NCBI GenBank assembly: GCA_029844215.1 | Contig: CM056733.1 | Span: 16,489,501 to 16,553,500 of the forward strand | Reading direction: 5' to 3' | Length of the DNA: 64,000 nucleotides | Source of the DNA: Przewalskia tangutica | Taxonomy: Eukaryota; Streptophyta; Magnoliopsida; Solanales; Solanaceae | Shown here: piece after piece, positions 35,852 through 46,242 of the stretch | How the letters are laid out: every line of letters begins with the position of its first letter | Numbering within the stretch: position 1 is the first letter of the stretch | Translations under genes and position numbers: made by a program | The notes under the pieces: model-generated | The model's input: the letters and a program-made list of their open reading frames with translations, nothing else | Told to the model about the DNA's origin: nothing | Database searches by the model: none

Positions 35852-36058
35852 AAAGTGGTATCAGAGCAGTTAATCCTCGGAAAGTGTCTACGCATCAGAT
35901 CCGCAGAAGTCTTGATTATCGGTGTGTGGTGCACCGCACCAATAATCAGGAGGCTATAGGATATTTAGGATTGGTTTCCATTCTTCTCATTCAGAGATCG
36001 TGCCTTAGAGCTGTGTGATAAGTTGGACCCCTCTAACGTATTTCTTTCCCGTACCGTT
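35852..36058 (+). promoter_or_regulatory. E leader: PBS and best-preserved hairpin
   Basis: PBS TGGTATCAGAGC at 35856-35867. Hairpin 35913-35948: seven pairs TGATTAT/ATAATCA, a C/A mismatch, GGTGTG/CGCACC with one wobble, and an eight-base loop TGGTGCAC containing the self-complementary GTGCAC. The leader ends at the gag ATG at 36059. Confidence 0.85.
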
Positions 36059-36714
36059 ATGCCTCCGCGTAAGGCAACCCGAGCCCAGGAGGGCAAGGCA
36101 GCCGAGGGAGCTGCGAGTAGAGCACAGAGGGTTACTAGGGCACAGGCCCAATCATCACCTAGGGTGGTGCTTCATTTGGGGAGTTCTGCGACATCACCAG
36201 CCCCAGCAGAGTTTAGCACAATGCAGCGGCTCCTCGCGCCATGACATTGAACCGGTTCGCCCACGCAGAACAAAGAATATAGATTGCAAAGAGGCGACCA
36301 CATTAGCTATGGAGTTGGCTACTGCAGAGTATACCGATGTACCACGAGTCTTGACGAATATCTAAGAGAGGTCGCAAGAGTAATTCTTCGCCAGGCTCGA
36401 GCATGGCACGTATGCGGGCTTATGCGCAGCAAGCCAAGAAACGTAGAGATCGACGGGTTAACCAAGGACAGCAGAAGAGGGCTAGAACAGCAAGATCCTT
36501 TGGTAACTTTCGAGTCAAGTCACCTCACCAGCAGATTAGAATATGCACATCCACCAGTGCAGAGAGGTCCTCCACAGGGTTCAGAACGTTCGGGGTATGC
36601 AGGAGTTGGTCAGAGCTCCAGAGCTTCCGGTTCACAGCTACACGTAGGTTCCAGCCAGCCGGATTTAGTTTTCCCCCGTGTTCACAGTGTGACAGACGTC
36701 ATCCCGGGGAATGT
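36059..36714 (+). pseudogene. E gag lacking capsid core, 5' part
   Basis: MPPRKATRAQEGKAAEGA opens an N-terminal basic region of about 60 codons. The sequence then passes almost directly to the end of the capsid (DEYLREVARVILRQA, MARMRAYAQQAKKRRDRR in another frame). The blocks PPEFYGS through EYNVEFDSLARY, present in B1 and A5, are absent, so the capsid core is deleted. The nucleocapsid CSQCDRRHPGEC is split by A4 at 36715 and continues at 46097. A4 gag has the same architecture, so the deletion predates both. Confidence 0.78.
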
Positions 36715-39700
36715 TGTTATACCCCGTATTTCCAGAGTATGTACGCAGGGACGTACGTAGGAAATTTCGAACTTCAAGTAGGCTTGGCCGATTTAATTTT
36801 GTGCACAACACCCGGTTAGAGTCGCTTTGCTAAACGTTTTCACGCCTTCGTAGGGAATTTCCGCTATGCCATATTTTATTTTTGCGGATTTTTCCGAGAG
36901 ACGAAACATTTTGGACCAACAAGAGGGCGTACACTTGTCACCCTCTCATCGAACACCTCAAGTCAAGCTTGGCCGAAAGTTGGCCATTTTTGTCATGGAG
37001 TAGGTAGGATATTTTTGTGTTAGTTGGTTAAGGGGCACTTGGCAAGATCTTGGCCCTACACTTGCCTTGCACTTGGCATGATCTTGGCCATTGGTTGGCC
37101 TTCACTTGACCTATAAATACCCACCCCTTTGGAAGACAAATTCATCCACAAATTTGCCTAAGTCTGAAAGCTCTCCTTCCCCTCCTTTGTGTTGAGTTCG
37201 CCGAGGGCCTCCCTTGTGGCCGAGAGCACCCCCTCTGTGGGTGCTAGCCGAGAGTGTACCACTAGCCTAGTTGCTTTCGTATAATACCCCTTTGTGGTGT
37301 AGAAATACTCTCAAAAGTATTGTTATAATGCCCAAATTACCTTAGCCGTATACCTTGTAGTATTCTAAGGTTATACCTATCTGAAAAGCCCGTAAATACT
37401 ATTATACTTCCCGTCACAAAACCGAAACCCTAGGAAAATCTCCATAGTCCGTTGGAGTATTGTGTAGAAGTTGGTTAGAACTTCTAAGGGTGGTTTAGAG
37501 CGGGTTGAGCGCCTGAGTCGAGCTAAACGATTGCCCGGGATCGACTTTATACTTGGATAATTATGGGCTTATCGAGGTAAATATCTTGTCCTCTATTGTA
37601 ATTGGAAATTACATGATTGTTAGACTATATAGTTGAAGTATACTATATATAGAATCAACGTTGTTGTCGGCAATGTCTTTGGACTTAAGCTGAATAATAA
37701 GAAACCTTTTCGAAGAAAGAGTATCGAATCGTTTTTACATGGATCAGACATGAGACTTGTGTAGCTTTTACGTGAGGTAGAATTGTGCACGCCCGTTAGA
37801 TGTATGAACTCCCCGGTTGGCTTGATAGCCGCCCGATAGAGGAGATTTACGCCATGGCGGAGTCTTTGCCGAATTTTCTGTAGAATGTTCTACGGCGGAT
37901 CTAAATGTTAATAAAGCGCTGTGGCCTTATAGGTTGAAGTACTACGTGGCGCGATCCATCGCTAGGAGTAGCCGACGGTTTGAAGTACTGAGCGTTTTGC
38001 TATTAGTCGATACTCGTCGCGAGGTATGTGAACCTCTTCCTATCTCTTCTAGCATGATATGTGTGAACTATGTAGTACGCGGTGACGTCATGTGCTAAAT
38101 GTATTTGATTGGTTTAAAACATAAAGTGTTATAACGGCTTTATGGGAAGTTGGTTATAACGACTTTATGTTGGTAAGAAAATACTTGTGGTTTTTAAAAG
38201 GTAATCGATTTGAACTATAACCGCTTGTTATGTGTTAATAAAGAACTTGAAGTAATACTTGGTTTTGAAAACTTAAGAGTTATACTAGCTTTATGGGAAG
38301 TTAGGTATAACGGCTTAAGAATGTTTTCTTGATTTGAAATCGAATGGGTATCGACAAACCACCGCATGCGTTAATAAAAGGAAATGTTTTGACTAATTAA
38401 GTATTATTAAAACCAGAGAAACTTCCATCCGCATAGAAGCTAAGATGAGACAAAATGATATTTCCTAGATCATGGTCAGTAATAAGATTGTTATAAACAA
38501 GAATATCCTACTCACATATAAGGCTTATGTTTCTCAGTTGTTTAAAGGAGAATTATATTCTTAAATGAATAAGACTATGAACTACGAAACCTTTCTAAAA
38601 TAAGAACCGTGAACATTGGAAATTAGGCAAACTTGAACATTGGAAATTAGGCAAACTTGAGCGATGGGAAAAGAATGTTGCTACTTGATTTTACAAAGAG
38701 AAGTAATTGATTTACTTTAAAAAGATAGTCACTCTATTTTTATACTACGTATTGTGTGACATTGTGAAAGTAACGATCTTTTAAAGAGTTAATGTATGAA
38801 GTACTTTGGGGATAAAACCCGAACTTGTTGGCATATAGTAGAAAGTACCTCGTGTGTATAACTTGATTGTGTTGGTTTGTGATAGCCTTGTAATACTTTC
38901 TTGTTGATTGATAAGTAAACATGCTAGGATGCTACGTGTGTTAGTATCTTGTGATGTTTGTGTAAAGGGTTTTTCCTTTGTTGTGCTTATGTTGTTTAAA
39001 GTCGTTATGTTAGTATTTTACATCACTCATCTCTTGAGATGATTCCGGGTTAAGCCGCCTCCGATGCGGTAGACTCAGCGGTCGATGGACCTATGATTCG
39101 AGAATACCTCACGCAGTCCTGTGGCCTATGCGAGCTACGAGTTCCGAGTTAGTGTCGTCCTTTATGGGCATGCGCGTCCATGTGGCCATGCGGATCGCGA
39201 AGTCCGGGACGATGCCGGAGTAGCTACCGATGCGGAATACCTCACGCGGCCGATGAGATTGGCCTACGCGAGTCTGCGAAAGTTCCGTGGCTTGACGCGC
39301 ATTAGATATCGCGGCAAGTGGCCGCCTTTGATCATGTGACGGTGCAGACAGATCTTATGATACGCTCATGACCTTGTTGGTACCGCTGGTGTTAGTAGTC
39401 GGCTATGCCTTCGCACTTACCCCGTCACGGTGTTATTATGGCACAGTGGGACTCGTGTTCATGTGTGTTCCTTGGTGCTTTTATATCATAAATCACTGGC
39501 GAGAAGGTATTCCACGGGCATGATTGATGTGGGCGTGAGACCCATTATTATATTTGAGTAATGACTTTGAGGCGTGAGTCCACGACTTGATATGATCGCT
39601 TGTTTATTGTGAATCGTAGTTTTGTTATCATACATGTCTCACGCTTTATATAGACTACTATGATTCCATTTACGATTTTCGCCACATACTTGGTACTGTT

Positions 39701-40101
39701 GTGATCGACTCTCGGCCGCGCTCATGCCGCAGTCGAGGTACACCGCCGTTGATCCTAGCTTTCGTGGTCACAATTCAGATGGGAAGCCCCGTTTCTCCGA
39801 GGCTTATCACTGTATATTCCCCGCCGTAATAGGTGTTTACATTCGTGGTTTGGCGGGCCCCGCCCCGCCATTGCTTCGCCGATCTTTCTTAGGTCCGTAG
39901 ATCATTGCAAGGTGGTTTGTAAAGAAAGGATTAAACTGCTCATTTTGAAAGAGTTATTATTATTTACGCCGGCGGCAAGTTTTCTAAAGATAATTGTTGT
40001 ACGCTTGTTATTTCATGTTGTTGTTATGTTCCACGATTTCTCCGATGTTGTATCACTATGGTGCCCGGTAAGGCACGACCACGCCCGGTTCGGTCGTGAC
40101 A
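36715..40101 (+). repeat. A4 5' LTR
   Basis: Starts TGTTATACCCCGTATTTCC, ends GGTCGTGACA. The palindrome near 36923-36944 is damaged (GAGGGCGTACACTTGTCACCC). TATA is at 37111-37118. The stem corresponding to ACACGYC/GRCGTGT is decayed here (GCACGCCCGTTAGATGTATG). A CpG-rich block with ATACCTCACGC lies at 39060-39310. Confidence 0.88.
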
Positions 40102-40300
40102 AAAGTGGTATCGAGCGCTTAATCCTCGGAAAGTGTCTACGCATCGTATCCATGAGAGTCTTGATTATCGGTGTGTGCACCACATCAATAATCGTGAGGC
40201 TATAGGTATTTAGGATTGGTTTCTATTCTTCTCACTCGAGATCGTGCCTTAGAGCCGTGTTGTAAGTTGGACCCTCCGACTAAATTATTTCCTTATCGTT
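40102..40300 (+). promoter_or_regulatory. A4 leader: altered PBS and hairpin
   Basis: The PBS reads TGGTATCGAGC (40106-40116): the CAG of the consensus TGGTATCAGAGC has become CG. Hairpin 40163-40193: GATTAT/ATAATC, GGTGTG/CACATC, loop TGCAC. A complete element with a target duplication should have needed a good PBS to form, so the change is either later or an error. Confidence 0.75.
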
Positions 40301-41040
40301 ATGCCTCGCATAGGGCAAAACCAGGCCCAGAGGCAAGGCACGAGGAGCCGCGAGTAGAGTTCGAGAGGGTTACGAGGCACAGCCCAATCATCACCGAGTT
40401 AGGTGCTTCATTCGGGATTTATGCGACATCACTAGCCCCAAGAAAGTTTAGCACTGCGGCGCAGCTCATCGCGCCATGATATTTGAACCTTCGCCCACGA
40501 CCAGAACAGAGAATATGGATTGCAGAGGCGACCACATTAGCTATGGATTTAACTACCGGAGAGTATACCGATGTATCGCGAGTCTTGATGAATATCAACG
40601 AGGGTTGTGCAAGAGTAGTTCTTGATTAGGCTTCGAGCATGGCACGTATGCGAGCTTATACACGGGCCGAGAAACGTAGAGATCGACGGGTTAACCAAGG
40701 ACAGCAGAAGAGGGCCGGAGCAGCAAGGTCCTTTGGTAACTTTCGAGGCGAGTCACCTCACCAGTAGATTTGATTATGCACATCCACAATGCAGAGTGGT
40801 CTTCCACGGATTTCAGGACGTTCGGGGTATGCAGGAGTTGGTTAGAACTCCGTGGCTTCCGCTCATTGGGCGCACGCCATCCCGGAATGTCGTCTTTTAG
40901 TTGGTACTTGTTGTACGGCGACCTTCGTGGTCCGATGTCGAAAGAGTGTCCTGGTAGGAGGACTTAGCCTTCGTGATCGGTGGGTAGTTCGTCACCTTCC
41001 TTAGCTATCGCCTACGGGCGAGTTTGATTAGAACGACAGG
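40301..41040 (+). pseudogene. A4 gag lacking capsid core
   Basis: ATGCCTCGC at 40301 begins a basic N-terminus. The order then matches E: a short linker with ATTLAMDLTTGEYTDVSRVL, then MARMRAYTRAEKRRDRRVN and ARSFGNFRGES, then remains of the zinc knuckle with PECRLLVGTC near 40880-40910. No PPEFYGS or DPREF capsid blocks are present. Several frame changes. Probably cannot form particles alone; it may contribute RNA binding only (inference). Confidence 0.72.
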
Positions 41041-42669
41041 AGTGAAGCGAGAGCTTCGTGCATATCCTTAACCCTCTAGAGTTCATGCAGGTGATAAGAT
41101 GGGCATATCATAAGTGCTATGTTTTGATAGCGGTGTTAATATTTGTGATTAGAAATCATGGTTAGTAACCGGAAGATTGGGGATAGAGAAAGTGTGAGCC
41201 TTAGAGTTTTATACGTAGAAACCTTAGAGGTGCGTCGCCTCGAGTAAAGGTGTAGTGTTATGTTTGATCCTTATCGGAGTGCATAGTGCACGTGAGCTAT
41301 GTTTGTGGATAAGTCCACGAGTAGCGTGATTTGAAAGAGGTAGTCGAGCTAAGACCGCTAGGTTTTCAAACGTGATTAGTGAGATTGTTCCGATCGGGAG
41401 CTAGTATTGTGCGCGCGTTCCGCCTGTTGAGGCCACGCCGCGTCAACCCGCCAGAGGTTGGTGGGGTCAGTTGTGGTGGTCCCGCCTTGTGTTAGGGTGA
41501 GGGTGTTAGGCCCAAGTTTAGTTAACCAAAGATACGAGTTCGTGGATGCGTTTCACCGATGGTCGCCGGCGAGGTCACCGCCTTGTCTTCTAGCAAAGAC
41601 GGTTTACTCGGCGATGTTGATTTTATCGTAAAGGTTGTAAGGTCGCACGGTGCCTACCTTCACCTTATGACGATGGAGCCAGTGGTACGCTGTTTTTGTT
41701 TCTCGAAAGTTTTACGTGCAAGGTTAAGAACTCAGTGAGTCTCAGACCGCATTCGCCTCTGCCGGTGTTTGGATTTCGTGGGTAGTTGGGGATTGTTGTC
41801 TCCGGAGAGGGAAATGTTTTTAACTACCATTTCAAGGTTCGGATGTCGCCTTATGAAGCCTTGTGGCGGAAGTGTAAGTTGCACGGCCGATTGGTCTGAT
41901 GTTGGCAAGGTTCGCATACTGTTCAGCTTGTTCCAAGAGATCGTGGTTAGTGAGAAGCTTGTCTAGAAGAAGTTCCGCACTGGAGGAAATCGTGACGGAT
42001 AATCGGCGACGACGCCAGAGTTCGTGCCGACGGTCGGTCTTCGAAGTACCACCCTGCCCGTGTGACGAGTTTTGGAAATAGAGGAACTTAGCCCGAGTTG
42101 TTTTGGGCCCTTTGAGTTCATGTGAAGAATAGGCCGAGTTGCCTATATGTTAGCTTTGCCGTCCGACTTAGGAGGCGAGATGTCCGCCTTTTCGTATTGT
42201 TATGTTCGGAAAGTATCGAGATCCATCCAGAGTGTTCCCGATTAATGATGACCGTTAGAGATAGTAACCCCGAAGTTTGAACCAAGCGATATCAAGAGTT
42301 TGGGTGTACGACACCAAATGATCGTGACGCATCCGGTACCATTTGTTGGGTCGCCGAGAAGGTTTATGCCTCGGGCAAAGTGACAAAAGTGGTATCATGT
42401 GGTAAGAATTGAGTGTACGAGAAGCGGCACGACACGTAAGGGAAGAAGCGGCGTGTATGGCGGCGTAGATGTGATCATTTTTTGTGGAGAAAGTGAGAAG
42501 AAATTATATTTTAGACCTTGGATGGGAGCGTTTGTGATGTTAGAGGTGTGTCCTCGTGGACTTGAAGGTAAGTACTTTGCGCAAGTTGGTTCCGTACGCG
42601 TGGCGTGATTGTTTTAGTAAGTATAAGCGGTGAGGACTATACCGCGCGCTTGTTTTGAGATTTAGAAGG
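41041..42669 (+). pseudogene. A4 tail with integrase C-terminal relics
   Basis: Mostly non-coding. An integrase relic near 41769-41935 gives, in changing frames, DFVGSW, MSPYEALWRKCKL and DVGKVR, which match the conserved PYEALYGRRC and WFDVGE stretch of Ty3 integrase. Near 42190-42250 MLRKYRDPSRVFPI-like sequence marks the region just before the chromodomain. RT and RNase H are missing. An internal copy of an LTR-end/PBS-like junction, GTGACAAAAGTGGTATCA, lies at 42380-42397. Confidence 0.65.
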
Positions 42670-42700
42670 AACATTCGACGAATGTTTCTGGCGAGGAGAA
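42670..42700 (+). promoter_or_regulatory. A4 inverted repeat and polypurine tract
   Basis: AACATTCG-A-CGAATGTT (42670-42686), then GGCGAGGAGAA directly before the LTR. The purine tract is shorter and interrupted compared with AAGGAGGGGAGAA in E and A2. Confidence 0.8.
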
Positions 42701-45700
42701 TGTTATACCCGTATTTCCGCAGTATGCACGCAGGACGACGTAGGAAATTTCGAACTTCAAGTAGGCTTGGCCGATTTAATTTTGTGCACAACACCCTGCT
42801 AGAGTCGTTTTGTAAACGTTTTCACAACTTTCGTAGGGAATTTCCGCTATGCCATATTTTATTTTTATGCGGATTTTTCCGAGAGATTTAAACATTTTGG
42901 ACCAACAAGAGGGCGACACTTGTCACCCTCTCATTGGAACACCTTGGGCGGTCAAGCTTGGCAAAGTTGGCCATTTTGTCATGGAGTAGGTAGGATATTT
43001 GTGTGTTAGTTGGTTAAGGGCACTTGGAAAGATCTTGGCCCTACACTTGCCTTGCACTTGGCATGATCTTGGCCATTGGTTGGCCTTCACTTGACCTATA
43101 AATACCACCCCTTTGGAAGACAAATTCATCCACAAATTTGCCTAAGTCTTGAAAGCTCTCCTTCTCCCTCCTCAGTGTTGAGTTCGCCGAGGCCTCCTCA
43201 GGCCGAGCACCCCCTCAGGGTGCTAGTCGAGAGTGTACCCCCTAGCCTAGTTGCTTCAGATAATACCTCCTTTGTGGTGTAGAAATACTCTCAAAAGTAT
43301 TGTTATAATGCCCAAATTACCTTAGCCAGATACCTTGTAGTATTCTAAGGTTATACCTATACGAAAAGCCCGTAAATACTATTATACTTCCCGTCACACA
43401 AAACCGAAACCCTAGGAAAATCTCCATAGTCCGTTGAGTATTGTGTAGTTGGTTAGAACTTCTAGGGTGGTTTAGAGCGTTGAGCGCCTGAGTCGAGCTA
43501 AACGATTGCCCAGATCGACTTTATACTTGGATAATTATGGGCTTATCGAGGTAAATATCTTGTCCTCTATTGTAATTGGAAATTACATGATTGTTAGACT
43601 ATATAGTTGAAGTATACTATATATAGAATCAACGTTGTTGTCGGCAATGTCTTTGGACGAAGCTTTAATAATAAGAAACCTTTTCGAAAGAAGAGTATCG
43701 AATCGCTTTTACATAGGATCAGACATGAGACCTTGTGTAGCTTTTCTCGTGAGGTAGAATTGTGCACGCCCGTTAGATGTATGAACCCCCGGTTGGCTTG
43801 ATAGCCACCCGATAGAGGAGATTTACGCCGCATGTGGGGAGGTCGCGAATTTTCTCGTAGAATGTTCTACGGCGGATCTAAATGTTAATAAGCGCCAGGC
43901 CTTATAGGTTGAAGTACTACGTGGCGCGATCTCGCAAGGAGTAGCCGACGGTTTGAAGTACTTGGGCGTTTTGCTATTAGTCGATACTGTCGCGAGGTAT
44001 GTGAACCTCTTCCTATCTCTTCTAGCATGATATGTGTGAACTATGTAGCACGGTGACGCATACGTGCTAAATGTATTTGATTGGTTTAAAACATAAAGTG
44101 TTATAACGGCTTTATGGGAAGTCGTTATAACAACTTTATGTTGGTAAGAAAATACTGTGGTTTTTAAAAGGTAATCGATTTGAACTATAATCGCTTGTTA
44201 TGTGTTAATAAAGAACTTGAAGTAATACTTGGTTTTGAAAACTTAAGAGTTATACTAGCTTTATGGGAAGTTAGGTATAACGGCTTAAGAATGTTTTCTT
44301 GATTTCTAAATCGTAATGGGTATCGACAAACCATCGCAAATTAATAAAAGGAAATGTTTTGACTAATTAAGTATTATTAAAACCAAGAGAAACTTCCATC
44401 CGCATAAGCTAAGATGAGACAAAATGATATTTCCTAGATCATGGTCATTGTAATAAGATTGTTATAAACAAGAATATCCTACTCACATATAAGGCTTATG
44501 TTTCTCAGTTGTTTAAAGGAGAATTATATTCTTAAATGAATAAGACTATGAACTACGAAACCTTTCTAAAATAAGAACCGTGAACATTGGAAATTAGGCA
44601 AACTTGAACATTGGAAATTAGGCAAACTTGAACAGTGGAAAAGAATGTTGCTACTTGATTTTACAAAGAGAAGTAATTGATTTACTTTAAAAAGATAGTC
44701 ACTCTATTTTTATACTACGTATTGTGTGACATTGTGAAAGTAACGTATCTTTTAAAGAGTTAATGTATGAAGTACTTGGGGATAAAACCCCGAACTTGTT
44801 GGCATATAGTAGAAAGTACCTCGTGTGTATAACTTGATTGTGTTGGTTTGTGATAGCCTTGTAATACTTTCTTGTTGATTGATAAGTAAACATGCTAGGA
44901 TGCTACGTGTGTTAGTATCTTGTGATGTTTGTGTAAAGGGGTTTTTCCTTTGTTGTGCTTATGTTGTTTAAAGTTGTTATGTTAGTATTTTACATCACTC
45001 ATCTCTTGAGATGATTCCGGTTGCCGCCTCCGACGCGGGTAGACTCAGCGGTCGATGGACCTATGATTCGAGAATACCTCACGCAGTCCTGTGGCCTATG
45101 CGAGCTACGAGTTCCGGTGTTAGTGCGTCCTTTATGGGCACGCGGTCCACGTGGCCATGCGGATCGCGAAGTCCGTGACGATGCCGGGAGTAGCTACCGA
45201 TGCGGGAATACCTCATGCGCCGATGAGATTGGCCTATCGCGAGTCGCGGAAGTTCCGTGGCTTGACGCGCACATTAGATATCGCGGGCAAGTGGCCGCCT
45301 TTGATCATGTGACGGCCTAGACAGATCTTATGATACGCTTCATGACCTTGTTGGTACCGCTGGTGTTAGTAGTCGCTATGCCTTCGCACTTACCCCGTGA
45401 CGGTGTTATTATGGCACGTGGGACCCGTGTTCATGTGTGTTCCTTGGTGTTTTTATATCATAACCGCCAGCGGTGAGGAAGGTATTCCACGCATGATTGA
45501 TGTTGTGGGCGTGAGACCCATTATTATATTTGAGTAATGACTTTGAGGCGTGAGTCCACGACTTGATATGATCGCTTGTTTATCAGGAATCGTAGTTTTG
45601 TTATCATACATGTCTCCGCTTTATATAGACTACTATGATTCCATTTACGATTTTCGCCACATACTTGGTACTGTAGATCGACCTCCTTGGGCCGTTCATG

Positions 45701-46096
45701 CCGCAGTTGAGGTACACCGATCGTTGATCCTAGCTTTCGTGGTCACAGTCAACAGATGGGAAGCCCCGTTTCTCCGAGGCTTATCATGGTATATTCCCCG
45801 CCGTAATAGGTGTTTACATTCGGGGTTTGGCGGGCCCCGTCCCGCCATTGCCGTATCTTTTCTTAGAGGTCTGTAGTAATCACTTGGCGGTGGTTTGTAA
45901 AGAAAGGATTAAACTGTTCATTTTGAAAGAGTTGTTATTATTATTTATGCCGAAGGGCAAGTTTTCTAAAGATAATTGTTGTACGCTTCTTGTTATTTCA
46001 TGTTGTTGTGTTATGTTCCGCTGATTTCTCTGATGTTGTATCACTAGGGTGCCCGGGGTAAGGCATCAGTCACGGGCCCGGGTTCGGGTCGTGACA
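42701..46096 (+). repeat. A4 3' LTR
   Basis: Copy of 36715-40101, ending GGTTCGGGTCGTGACA. TATA is at 43095-43103. Differences from the 5' copy cluster at CTG, CAG and short G/C runs. The palindrome at 42909-42930 is better preserved (GGGCGACACTTGTCACCC). CpG-rich block at 45010-45300. Confidence 0.88.
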
Positions 46097-46242
46097 AATG
46101 TCGTCTTGTAGTTGGTACTTGTTTTACTGGCGGCCGTCAGGGCCATGTGTCGAAAGGATGTCCTGGTAGGAGGACTCAGCCTACAGGATCAGTGGGTAGT
46201 TCGTCATCTTCCCTAGCTATGCGCCCTACGGGGCAGGTTTGA
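46097..46242 (+). pseudogene. E gag, 3' part (zinc knuckle end)
   Basis: Starting with the duplicated AATGT, the frame continues ECRLVVGTCFTGG, GRQGHVSKGC, PGRRTQPTGSVGSS and stops at 46240. Joined to 36714 it restores the order CSQC...HPGEC. The second cluster has CFTGG where CFTCG is expected, so one zinc ligand is replaced by Gly in this reading. Confidence 0.75.

Larger units (their letters stand above)
36715..46096 (+). mobile_element. A4: complete defective LTR retrotransposon
   Basis: LTRs 36715-40101 (3.39 kb) and 42701-46096 (3.40 kb), perfect target duplication AATGT (36710-36714 and 46097-46101), PBS, gag without capsid core, an integrase scrap, inverted repeat and purine tract. 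It is inserted in the zinc-knuckle codons of E gag. It is closely related to E but has an ordinary type-A LTR start, while E carries a C-like start. Confidence 0.92.
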
